NCBI GenBank assembly: GCA_964564435.1
Contig: CAZMAT010000006.1
Location: 65,747-129,746 of the forward strand
Origin: Fermentibacter sp964564435
Lineage (GTDB): Bacteria > Fermentibacterota > Fermentibacteria > Fermentibacterales > Fermentibacteraceae
Direction of reading: 5' to 3'
DNA length: 64,000 nt
Position 1 is the first letter of the stretch, and each line of letters opens with the position of its first letter. The notes beneath the pieces are model-generated. The model made no database searches. It was given only the letters and a program-made list of their open reading frames with translations, and was not told where the DNA came from. The translations under genes and the position numbers were made by a program. Shown here piece after piece: positions 54,659 to 62,554 of the stretch.

Positions 54659-57454
54659 ATGTATGCGCTTCTTCTCGCTTGCATTACGGGTACACCCCCT
54701 GCGGGATGGGCCGGGGCGTGCGCGGCCGGCGACTGGCCGGGCGCGCTGTCGATCGCGGAGGGCGCCATCGCCGCCGATTCCCTCGAAGCCGATGCATGGG
54801 CCTGCGCAGCCATCGCCGCCTTCCGGTCGGAGACCGGTTCGAATGCGTCCGGCTGGGCAGACGCAGCCCTCGCGCTCGACTCCCTCTCGCCCCTCGCATG
54901 GGCGGCCAGGGGAACCCTGCTCTCGACCACAGATCCGGAAGCCGCCCTCGTGGCGTTCCGCAGGTCTCTCGAACTGGATGAACTCTGCATCCCCGCCATC
55001 GAGGGGATGGCCGGGGTCATATCCTCCGCAGGCGATTACATACTCTCGGTCGATCTCCTCGAAAGGCTCCTGGAAGCCGATCCGTCCTACAGGCCCGCAT
55101 TCCTGCCGCTGATCGGAGCCCTGGGGATGTCGGGCCGGGAGGAGGAGGCCCTCGCGCGGGCCTCGGCCCTCTCCGGCCTCCATCCCGATTACCGTGACCT
55201 CTCTCTCGAGTTCGGCACGCTCCTCGAGGAGGCGGGCCTCCCCGACTCGGCCATGGCTGTCTACACCAGGACCGTCCCGTCCGGCCCCTCCGGCACGGAG
55301 TTCCACAGGCGGATCGGCCTCCTCCACGAGGACCGGGGCGGGTTCGGAGCAGCGATCAAGAGCTACAGGGAGGCCATCGCGTCCGATTCGACGGATTCGT
55401 GGGCCTTCGGCGAGATCGGCTGGTGCCTCGAGGCGGTGGGGCGGGACGATCTGGCCATGGAATGGTACATGGCGGGCCTGGATGTCGACCCCGGCTACTC
55501 CTGGGCCGCCTACAGGGCGGGCCTGCTCATGCAGAACCAGGGGCTTCCCGACTCTGCCAGGACGTGGTTCGAGGAAGCCCTGGCGATCGATCCCGCGATG
55601 ACCGAAGCCTGGGTCAGCCTCGGGCTGCTGGACGAGAGCGAAGGACTGCTCGAACAGGCCGCCGACGACTACCGGAGGGCCCTCGATCTCGATCCATCCG
55701 ACGCCTGGACCTGGGGCGAGCTGGGGTACGTCTACTACAATCTCGGGAGCACTGCCGAAGCCGCCACTGCATACGAGATGGCGGTCGGGATCGACTCCTC
55801 CTACCAGTGGGGATGGGAGCAGCGCGGCCTGCTGTACGAGGAGGAGGGCGAACCCGGCCTCGCCGCCTCGTGGTATCGCGCAGCCATCGAGGCCGCACCC
55901 CAGAGCGCCTGGCTGTACGGCGAGCTGGGCATGCTGCTGGAGGATGCGGGCAAGGCCGACTCGGCCGAGGCCGTCTATCTCGAGGCGCTCTCGATCGACA
56001 GCCTCTATTCCTTCGGGCTGCTCAGACTCGCCCGCATCGAGCGCAGGACGGGCTCGCCCGAAACCGCGCTCGACTATCTCGACAGGTACCTGGAGGCATC
56101 GGGCGACAGGGGCATGGCCATGCTGGAGGCGGCCTCGATCCGTCGAGGGATGGGGGAGGTCGGACAGGCCGACAGCCTGGAGGCCCTGGCCATGGAGTAC
56201 GATCCCGCATCGGCCGAGAACCTTGCATGGAGCCTCCACTACAACGGGATGACCGACGAAGCCGTGGCTGCGGGGATCCTGGCCTGCAGGAAGGCCCCCG
56301 GCGACCCGGCGGTTCTCCTGTCGATCTGCGACATGCTGTCGGCCGCAGGCAGGTTCCCTGTCGCGGACAGCCTTTGCAGGGCCGCCACAGGCGCCTTCCC
56401 GGGGGATGCGGCTGTGTGGAGGGCCTGGGGGACGGTCCTCGGCACGGCCGAGATGTACACAGATGCGGAAGAGGCCCTGGAGGTGTCGTTCCTTCTCGAC
56501 AGCGCATCCTACGAGACCGCCAGCCTCCTGGGCGAGGCGCTCCTGTTCCAGGACAGGTACGCCGAAGCGGAGGAATGGCTCGAACGCTCGCTCGAGCTCG
56601 ATCCGGAGGCGGTGTTCTCGATCTGCTACCTCGGGCTCATACGAGAAAGGATGGGCGATCCGTCGGGAGCCCTGGACCACTACCTGGAGGCTCTCAGGAT
56701 CTCCCCCGGCTACTCCTACGCAGAGGATCGGATACGGTACGTCTCCGACCCATCGTACGACGTGGGCTACTGGAGGATGGAGTCGAGGCCGTTCTCGGCG
56801 TCGATCTGGGCCGACCTGTCCTTCGAGAGGGGCAACAGCGATGAGAGCAGCTACCAGGGCGGCGCCGAGGCCTCGTGGATCTGCGGGCCCCGGGGCAGCA
56901 GGGTGGATGCCGAGTTCATGGGCAACCTCGAGAAGGTCTACGTGAGGGAGAGGGAGAACTCCGCCTGGGCGTCGCTCGGGATGGAATACTTCCTGACCGG
57001 CGTGCTGTACGCCAAGGCCCACGGGAGCTGGGACCGCCAGCCCTCCACCGTGAGGCCCTGGCAGGTCAGCTCATACACTTCGATAGGCTACCGGGAATGG
57101 ATCACCGACTGGCTGTACGTCGCGCCTGAGATCGGGGTCGGCATGGTGACCAGCCGGTGGTACATGGAGGAGAAGAGGACCGACGACTGGACGTCGTACC
57201 TGTCGCTCGGGGTGTGGATGAACCGCGAGGATTCCCTGCTGCCGTCGCTCTGGGTGGGGGCGGGCGTCTATCTCCCGCCCGACGACACCGACGACTACTT
57301 CGCCAACGGCAATGCGGAGATATCGTTCGACGCCATGGACAGGGTGAGCATCGCCGTGGGATGCAACCTCGACTACACGAACAGGCCGGTCATCCCGACA
57401 TGGGAGAAGCTCGACTCGGAAGTCTACTCGAGGATCAGCCTCTCGCTCTTCTGA
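54659..57454 (+). CDS. TPR-repeat protein with C-terminal outer-membrane beta-barrel-like domain
   Basis: A 931-residue protein with a hydrophobic N-terminus (MYALLLACITGTPPAGWAGA) that may be a signal peptide. Residues ~25-690 are about 18-20 TPR units, many with a D-P or D-S turn (DPSDAWTWGELGYVYYNLGSTAEAATAYEMAV). The last ~230 residues switch to amphipathic beta-strands with Trp/Tyr girdles (GYREWITDWLYVAPEIGVGM, SYLSLGVWMNREDSLLPSLWVGAGVYL) and terminate in RISLSLF, a terminal-Phe barrel signal. This implies an outer-membrane anchored TPR scaffold, perhaps for glycan export or peptidase assembly. It lies 3 bp after uppP. Confidence 0.7.
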   Translation: MYALLLACITGTPPAGWAGACAAGDWPGALSIAEGAIAADSLEADAWACAAIAAFRSETGSNASGWADAALALDSLSPLAWAARGTLLSTTDPEAALVAFRRSLELDELCIPAIEGMAGVISSAGDYILSVDLLERLLEADPSYRPAFLPLIGALGMSGREEEALARASALSGLHPDYRDLSLEFGTLLEEAGLPDSAMAVYTRTVPSGPSGTEFHRRIGLLHEDRGGFGAAIKSYREAIASDSTDSWAFGEIGWCLEAVGRDDLAMEWYMAGLDVDPGYSWAAYRAGLLMQNQGLPDSARTWFEEALAIDPAMTEAWVSLGLLDESEGLLEQAADDYRRALDLDPSDAWTWGELGYVYYNLGSTAEAATAYEMAVGIDSSYQWGWEQRGLLYEEEGEPGLAASWYRAAIEAAPQSAWLYGELGMLLEDAGKADSAEAVYLEALSIDSLYSFGLLRLARIERRTGSPETALDYLDRYLEASGDRGMAMLEAASIRRGMGEVGQADSLEALAMEYDPASAENLAWSLHYNGMTDEAVAAGILACRKAPGDPAVLLSICDMLSAAGRFPVADSLCRAATGAFPGDAAVWRAWGTVLGTAEMYTDAEEALEVSFLLDSASYETASLLGEALLFQDRYAEAEEWLERSLELDPEAVFSICYLGLIRERMGDPSGALDHYLEALRISPGYSYAEDRIRYVSDPSYDVGYWRMESRPFSASIWADLSFERGNSDESSYQGGAEASWICGPRGSRVDAEFMGNLEKVYVRERENSAWASLGMEYFLTGVLYAKAHGSWDRQPSTVRPWQVSSYTSIGYREWITDWLYVAPEIGVGMVTSRWYMEEKRTDDWTSYLSLGVWMNREDSLLPSLWVGAGVYLPPDDTDDYFANGNAEISFDAMDRVSIAVGCNLDYTNRPVIPTWEKLDSEVYSRISLSLF

Positions 57455-57463
57455 CCCGCTCCG

Positions 57464-58753
57464 CTAGCGCCTGAGCAGCTCCGCGACCGGCCTGCCCAGT
57501 ATCCTGCGGAACGACAGCCAGGCCAGCCCGGTCGAGACCGCCAGCACGAAGACCAGGCCTGCCGCCATGTAAGCGGCGGGGAAGACCGCAAGCGAATCGA
57601 GCGCCGACCTGAGCACGGTGGAGAGGGAGAGCAGCGCCTCGCTCACCCCCCAGGCCGTCACAGCGCCCCCGAGCCCCCCCAGCACGAGCGAGATCGCCGA
57701 CATGAAGAGGATCTGGAACGAGAACACCGCCGCCAGCTTCTCCCAGGGCGTGCCAAGGGCGACGAGCACCCCTATGGCGAACCTCCTGCTGCGGATGTCC
57801 GACACCAGGGTGTGGACCGCGCTCGTCACGGCAGATACCAGTATGGCGAGGGCGAGGGCCGACAGGGCCGTCGTGACGATGGCCACCAGCATCTCGGCCT
57901 TCTGTGCGATGCCCCTCCGGGTCTCCGCCCGGAGGCCGAGCGCCTCCGCCCTCCTGACGATGGCGGGGACGTCCTCGGCTCTCGCGGCAGTCACCATCAG
58001 CGCGCTGTAGCTCCTCTCCCTCTCGGGCAGGAAGAGCGTGTTCATGCCGTCCACGAACTCGATGGGCACCGCCAGGGCGAAAAGGGCCAGGTTGTCGGAA
58101 GTGGCCACGATCCTGGCCCTGACCGTCACGGGCCTGTGCGAGGACCTGGCTATGGAGCTGCTACCCACCGTCACCTCGCACTCCAGGCCCACCACTCCCT
58201 CGGGGCTGAGCCCCACGAGGTCGTTCGCCTCCGCGAAACCGGCGTTGTAGAGCAGGAGCAGGTTCTCGCTCAGGACGATGGGCAGGAAGGTGGCGGCGCT
58301 GTCGGAGATGTCGTACGACCAGTCGATGCCCTGGAGCACCGAGTCGCCCAGGAACTCCCCCGTCACACCCTCGATGGTGATGTCGGTGTAGTAGGGCTGG
58401 CCTCCCAGCAGACCCTCGAGATACGCCGGGACGTGCGCGTAGATCTGAGGATCGATCCTCGAGACCTCTGGCAGGGCTGCGAGCGAGTCTCGCAGGGACT
58501 CGGTGATCTCCAGCCCCCCCAGCTCGCTCTGGAAGAAGCCGGCCTGGATGCCCGGGGGCACCACCCTCACCTGCTCCGCCGGAAGGTCGCGGGACATGAA
58601 CCTGTCCAGCACCCTGCCCACGCCGAGGCCGATGGAGATGAAGAAGACGAGGAACAGGGCGGCCGTGAACAGCATGACCTGGCTGAACAGGTAGTCGCGC
58701 CAGTGTCCCCTGTTCCAGAGCTTGATCGCGTAGGCGGTCTCCCTCGTCCTCAT
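57464..58753 (-). CDS. ABC transporter permease, FtsX/MacB-type
   Basis: A 429-residue permease with one N-terminal helix (LFTAALFLVFFISIGLGVG), a large extracytoplasmic domain (about 50-270) and three C-terminal helices. The coupling motif SDIRSRRFAIGVLVALGTPWEKLA corresponds to the R-x-x-E-I-G-[IV]-x-[RK]-A-x-G block of FtsX-family permeases. Its ATG overlaps the ATPase stop (ATGA). It forms an apparent lipoprotein-ATPase-permease operon. The cargo is unknown; such systems usually extract lipoproteins or act as mechanotransmitters rather than classical importers. Confidence 0.85.
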   Translation of the reverse strand: MRTRETAYAIKLWNRGHWRDYLFSQVMLFTAALFLVFFISIGLGVGRVLDRFMSRDLPAEQVRVVPPGIQAGFFQSELGGLEITESLRDSLAALPEVSRIDPQIYAHVPAYLEGLLGGQPYYTDITIEGVTGEFLGDSVLQGIDWSYDISDSAATFLPIVLSENLLLLYNAGFAEANDLVGLSPEGVVGLECEVTVGSSSIARSSHRPVTVRARIVATSDNLALFALAVPIEFVDGMNTLFLPERERSYSALMVTAARAEDVPAIVRRAEALGLRAETRRGIAQKAEMLVAIVTTALSALALAILVSAVTSAVHTLVSDIRSRRFAIGVLVALGTPWEKLAAVFSFQILFMSAISLVLGGLGGAVTAWGVSEALLSLSTVLRSALDSLAVFPAAYMAAGLVFVLAVSTGLAWLSFRRILGRPVAELLRR

Positions 58754-59451
58754 GGCGCGCTCCCCCCTTCGGGAGGAACGTTCCTCTCCGCCGGGCGGAG
58801 GCGGCCCTCCCTGAGTTCGAGGACCCTGTCGGCGCGGGAGAGGACTGCATGGGAGTGGACCACGGCTATCAGGGTGAATCCCTGCTTCCTCCTGAGCCCG
58901 TCGAGCATGTCGAAGAGGATGTTCTCGTTGTCGTCGTCGAGGCTCGCGCTGGGCTCGTCGGCGAGCAGCACGCCGGGCCGGTTCACGAGGCCCCGCGCCA
59001 CCGCCACCCTCTGGCGCTCGCCCCGCGAGAGCATCGCTGTCGGGGTCGAGTCTATCCGCACCCCGAGCTGGTCCATGACGTCGATCGCGCTGTTGCGTGC
59101 AGATTCGGCGTCCCTGCCCGAGAAGACCGCAGGCAGGATGGCGTTCTCGAGAGCCGTCAGCTCGGGCAGGAGATGGAAGTCCTGGAAGACGTACCCGAGC
59201 ATGTCGCGTCTCATAGAGGCCAGACCGGCCGGAGTGGCGGACTTCACGTCCCTGCCGTCCAGCTCCAGCCTGCCCTCGAATTCTAGGTCGTGCGTGCCGA
59301 GGATGCCGAGGAGGGTGCTCTTCCCGGTGCCGCTGCGGCCAATGATGCCCAGGAACTCGCCCGGGGAGGCTTCGAGGTCGAGCCCGTCGAGCACGCGCAG
59401 GCTCCCGAACGACCTCCCCACGCCTTCAGCCTTCAGGATCGCCCCGCTCAC
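58750..59451 (-). CDS. ABC transporter ATP-binding protein (LolD/MacB-type)
   Basis: A 233-residue ATPase starting at GTG 59451, overlapping the lipoprotein stop (GTGA). Walker A GRSGTGKST, Q-loop YVFQDFHLLPELTALENA, Walker B GVLLADEPSASLD and the H-loop (VVHS) are intact. The signature reads MLSRGERQRVAVARGL; Arg replaces the second Gly of the usual LSGGE, a mild deviation. This group pairs with FtsX-like permeases, here the adjacent gene and possibly also the orphan LolC/E-like permease at 24303. Confidence 0.9.
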   Translation of the reverse strand: MSGAILKAEGVGRSFGSLRVLDGLDLEASPGEFLGIIGRSGTGKSTLLGILGTHDLEFEGRLELDGRDVKSATPAGLASMRRDMLGYVFQDFHLLPELTALENAILPAVFSGRDAESARNSAIDVMDQLGVRIDSTPTAMLSRGERQRVAVARGLVNRPGVLLADEPSASLDDDNENILFDMLDGLRRKQGFTLIAVVHSHAVLSRADRVLELREGRLRPAERNVPPEGGSAP

Positions 59452-60269
59452 AGGTAACCTCCCGCCATCAGCAGCAGACGCAGGGAAGAGAGCATCTCGC
59501 CGGGGGTGAAGCCCGTGTCCTCGATCTCCAGGCGGGCCCTCGACACCTTGCCGTCCTGCCTGACGACCCTTGCCTCGACGCCTATGAAGCCCCGGAACGA
59601 CACGTCCAGCCTGGCCGCGGTGGGCTGGACGAGCGAGAGGAACTCCTCGACGTCGTCCCACCCGTCCACCCAGCTCTCGATCGGCGCCACCCTGAGGAAC
59701 GATATTAGCCCGGGCGGGACGAAGAGGGAGAGGTCGCCGCCGTCGCCGGCTATCCGCGCGACGGAGGAGTCGGCGCCCAGGCTCCTCGACGGCTCGAGGC
59801 CCAGCCAGGCCGTCATCACGGACTGCGGCGACGGGCCCAGGTACAGGCACGACCATCCGTCCCTCTCCGAAACGGCCCCGAGCACGGCGCCGGTGGCGGA
59901 CAGCAGATCGGACCTGTCCGCGAGGCTGTCCGTGGTGAACTCCATGTATCTGGAGGCCAGGACGAGCATCGAGTCGACCCCGACATCCCTCGACAGGAGG
60001 AGTATCTGGGGCTCGAGGTTCGTCAGGTTGATGCCCGAGACCGTGATCCCGAGCGGTCCGCGGTCGATGAGCTCCCTCAGCAGCCCGGCATCGACAGGGA
60101 GAACCCCCTCGGGGAGATATGCCCAGAGCTCGGGCGGGAGGGGCGACTCCACGTGGATGTGGGCCAGCGAGGTCGAAGGGACCATTTCGAGTTCCTGCCC
60201 CAGGGTCCGCCCGCCGCAGCCGGCCAGCAGGCAGACGGCGGACGCCGCGAGGAACCTCCGGTCGATCAT
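59448..60269 (-). CDS. Lipoprotein of unknown function, first gene of the ABC operon
   Basis: A 273-residue protein. ATG 60269 gives a canonical lipoprotein signal, MIDRRFLAASAVCLLAGC, with lipobox L-L-A-G-C; an upstream in-frame start would add a short basic leader. The mature part is a mix of strands and helices with no recognised signature. Parts such as VFPPGLISFLRVAP-like (residues ~190-210) and a regular length suggest a single globular domain. It is translationally coupled to the ABC ATPase, so it is probably its periplasmic partner or cargo. Confidence 0.6.
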   Translation of the reverse strand: MIDRRFLAASAVCLLAGCGGRTLGQELEMVPSTSLAHIHVESPLPPELWAYLPEGVLPVDAGLLRELIDRGPLGITVSGINLTNLEPQILLLSRDVGVDSMLVLASRYMEFTTDSLADRSDLLSATGAVLGAVSERDGWSCLYLGPSPQSVMTAWLGLEPSRSLGADSSVARIAGDGGDLSLFVPPGLISFLRVAPIESWVDGWDDVEEFLSLVQPTAARLDVSFRGFIGVEARVVRQDGKVSRARLEIEDTGFTPGEMLSSLRLLLMAGGYL

Positions 60270-61091
60270 CTCCACCGCCTTTCGTCGCCCCAATATACAG
60301 CACCGTGGCTGGGGGCGAGGGGGAACAGGAGTGGATATCGACAGGCCTGTGAAGGATGGGGGATGGGAGAGGGAAGAGGGAAGAGGGAAAAGGAGAAGGG
60401 AAACATCGATGGACGGGATGGGAAGGATGGGGGAGGGCAGGGGAAGAGGTTCGGAGGTCAGAGGGGAGAGAGAAGAGGGAGAAGGGAAACATCGATGGAC
60501 GGATGGGAAGGACAGGGGAGCAGCGAGGGGGGGATCGGTGGAGTGATGATGTCACAGGTGCATAAAGAGTTCTGGTAGAATCAAGTCAGCTAGACAATTA
60601 TGGCGTGTGCTCCTCTTTACCCTGTCTTGTCCTTTCATCGGATATGCCCAAAGAACAACGATACTTGCTGGATAGCGCTCTTTACTTCAGGAAATGAATA
60701 TCCTGTTCTTCATTCGGTGTTCCCGCTTTGCTCGGCGACTATAGACTCGATACCGATTAATGAGACGACTGAGCGTTCACCGACACCCGTGCGTGCCTGA
60801 CCGGGCGGAGGGATCGGTCAACTGAACAATGGACTGAGGTTTCTCGAGCGTTCCAGAGCATTGGCATCGTCTACCTCCTCGGGTATGCGACAGGTAAAGC
60901 CATGCCAGACTTCACTTATCACCGAGAAGTATGCTGCGTTTGCTAGACGCAGAACATAGTCCGTATTTGAACGAAGGAGAATGACAATCCTGCATTGAAT
61001 GCAATATATCGATTGAAAGCCCTTGACATCACACCGTAGGGATATGCCATTAAACACGGTCAAGTTGCGATTACCATGTATCTGGAGGTGT
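60270..61091. other. 822-bp stretch without a convincing gene
   Basis: The first part holds a GA-rich tract with direct repeats (listed separately). After about 60550 the sequence becomes clearly AT-richer. Two short open frames (plus 60600-60800, minus 60818-61126) have no recognisable motif, no good ribosome site and unusual composition, so I do not call them. TTGACA at 61023-61028 is a perfect -35 hexamer upstream of the interrupted C25-like gene, though no good -10 follows at normal spacing. Confidence 0.6.
60345..60545 (+). repeat. Polypurine (GA-rich) tract with an 86-bp-spaced direct repeat
   Basis: Almost only G and A on the plus strand over about 200 bp. A 24-bp identical core beginning GAGAAGGGAAACATCGAT occurs at 60393 and again at 60479, each followed by ATGGGAAGGA with one base difference in spacing. 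The flanking GAGGGAAGAGGG-like sequence is also echoed, so this looks like a diverged ~86-bp tandem duplication. Polypurine-polypyrimidine tracts can adopt triplex DNA and often mark sites of rearrangement. Confidence 0.75.
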
Positions 61092-61719
61092 ATGATGCTA
61101 CCTCGCAACACACTTCTACTCCTCATGTGCTCCCAAGCTATTCCATGTTATGCGAGTATCACAATCGATCCCTCTATCGATCAATCCGAGGTCGTAGTCG
61201 ATTCTGTCGCAGTTGGTGGAGTTACATACCAGATAATTGGAGTTGAAGGATATCCGAACTACCTTTCCGGTGAACAGGCAGGATCACCAAGCACTCCCTT
61301 TGTCGATCATATCTTCCTGCTCCCGCCCGACATGCAGATAGATCAACTCGAGATTGTTTCAGCACAGTGGGACACGATGCCCGGAAAATACTTCCTCTAT
61401 CCAGCTCAGACCGGCAGTATGGAGGACACAACCTTTGCGCTGCCTGATCCCGAGATCTATTCCTCTTCGGATCCATTCCCATCTCAACCTGTGGAGGTCA
61501 CCGGTCAGGATGGGATGATGGGCTTCGGTATCGTTCATCTCTCCGCCTCGCCGATCCGATACATACCGTCTGACAGCCTTCTCCTCGTGCTGACATCCCT
61601 GCAGATATCCTTGAACATGGGCGCCAGGCAGTTTGATGTTATTCATCCCGAGCGTGAGACCGACTGGAGCGCTGCACGGCGTGAGGCGGCCATTCTGGGC
61701 GTCATAGAGAACCCAGAAG
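61092..61719 (+). pseudogene. C25-peptidase-like gene, 5' part, interrupted by IS21-family element
   Basis: From ATG 61092 (GGAGG four bases upstream; a second ATG at 61095) a secreted protein begins with MMLPRNTLLLLMCSQAIPCYAS. The 200 residues before the insertion resemble the gingipain propeptide: GSPSTPFVDHIFLLPPDMQI, FLYPAQTG and FALPDPEIYSSSDPFPSQPV. The reading frame is broken at 61720 by the insertion sequence; the leftover frame runs 18 codons into the element to a TAG. Composition is distinctly less GC-rich than the two intact C25 genes at 25629 and 29439. The catalytic domain would lie beyond the element and off the window. Confidence 0.75.
61712..61719. repeat. Left copy of 8-bp target-site duplication
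   Basis: CCCAGAAG immediately before the left IS end; an identical copy follows the right end at 63947-63954. Eight base pairs falls in the range reported for IS21-family insertions. Confidence 0.92.
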
Positions 61720-61772
61720 TGTCAACGGCAACCCAATTTTCCCCTGTTGTGGCAAATGAAAAGTCCCCACTC
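61720..61772 (+). repeat. Left terminal inverted repeat of the IS
   Basis: Starts TGTCAACGGCAACCCAATTT and includes an internal GTGGCAAATGA...TCCCCAC block. The same arrangement occurs inverted at the right end. The istB stop lies at its inner border (61772-61774). Confidence 0.88.
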
Positions 61773-62554
61773 TAGTTGCTGACCTCTGGTTCGTCGGCTC
61801 TTATGAGGCCGGCCTTCATCTTTTCCTTCAGTCTGTACGAGTTTCCCTTGATGTTGATGGTCACGGAGTGGTGCAGGACGCGGTCGAGTATCGCGGTTGC
61901 GATGACCCTGTCGCCGAAGACATCTCCCCAGGAGCCGAAGCTCTGGTTACTGGTGAGGATCATCGGACCCTTCTCGTAGCGCCTGGAGATGAGCTGGAAG
62001 AAGAGGTTGGCTCCCTGCCTGTCGATGGGCAGGTAGCCGATCTCGTCGATGATGAGCAGCCTTGGGACCGTATAGACCTTGAGCCTGTCCTCGAGGCGGC
62101 CTTCGTGGGTGGCTTTCGACAGAGAGGCGATCATGTTGGCCGCCGTGGTGAAGAGGACGCGGTAGCCCAACTCGATTGCCTTGAGGCCGAGGCCGACTGC
62201 CAGATGGGTCTTGCCCACTCCGGGCGGGCCGAGGATGACGACGTTCTCGCCGTGCTCGATGAAGTGGCAGTTGCTCAGGGAGGAGATCTGCTTCCAGTCC
62301 AGCGACGGCTGGTAGGGGGCGTCGAAGGCTTCGAGGCTCTTCACGAAGGGGAACCGGGCGAGAGAGGTCCTCATCGTGACGTTCTTCGCCGTCTTGGCCC
62401 TGACCTCCTCCGTGAGGACGTTGTCGAGGAAGTCGACGTAGCTCATGTCGTGCGAGGCGGCATCCTGCAGCAGGGCTTCTAGCCGCTCGCGGCTCTTGAA
62501 GAGCCTGAGCCGGGTGAGATGCTCGTTGATCCTCTCGACCTGGCCGGCGCTCAC
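61772..62554 (-). CDS. istB: IS21-family helper ATPase
   Basis: A 260-residue AAA+ protein starting at GTG 62554, overlapping the istA stop by 4 bp. Walker A GPPGVGKTHLAVGLG, Walker B LLIIDEIGYLPID (the I-D-E-[IV]-G-Y-L-P block is diagnostic of IstB/DnaC-like helpers) and the sensor region MILTSNQSFGSWGDVF are present. The N-terminal helical part (SAGQVERINEHLTRLRLF) contacts IstA in characterised systems. It delivers target DNA to the transposase. Confidence 0.95.
   Translation of the reverse strand: MSAGQVERINEHLTRLRLFKSRERLEALLQDAASHDMSYVDFLDNVLTEEVRAKTAKNVTMRTSLARFPFVKSLEAFDAPYQPSLDWKQISSLSNCHFIEHGENVVILGPPGVGKTHLAVGLGLKAIELGYRVLFTTAANMIASLSKATHEGRLEDRLKVYTVPRLLIIDEIGYLPIDRQGANLFFQLISRRYEKGPMILTSNQSFGSWGDVFGDRVIATAILDRVLHHSVTINIKGNSYRLKEKMKAGLIRADEPEVSN

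Noticed and set aside
57455..57463. Terminator between the convergent TPR-barrel and permease genes
   Set aside because: Only nine bases separate the stops and no stable hairpin with a U-run is visible.
60600..60800. 66-codon plus-strand open frame in the AT-richer region
   Set aside because: No ribosome site, no motif, and composition consistent with chance in non-coding DNA.
60818..61126. 102-codon minus-strand open frame before the interrupted C25 gene
   Set aside because: No recognisable domain or ribosome site, and it overlaps the likely promoter and start region of the C25-like gene. Kept as uncertain only.
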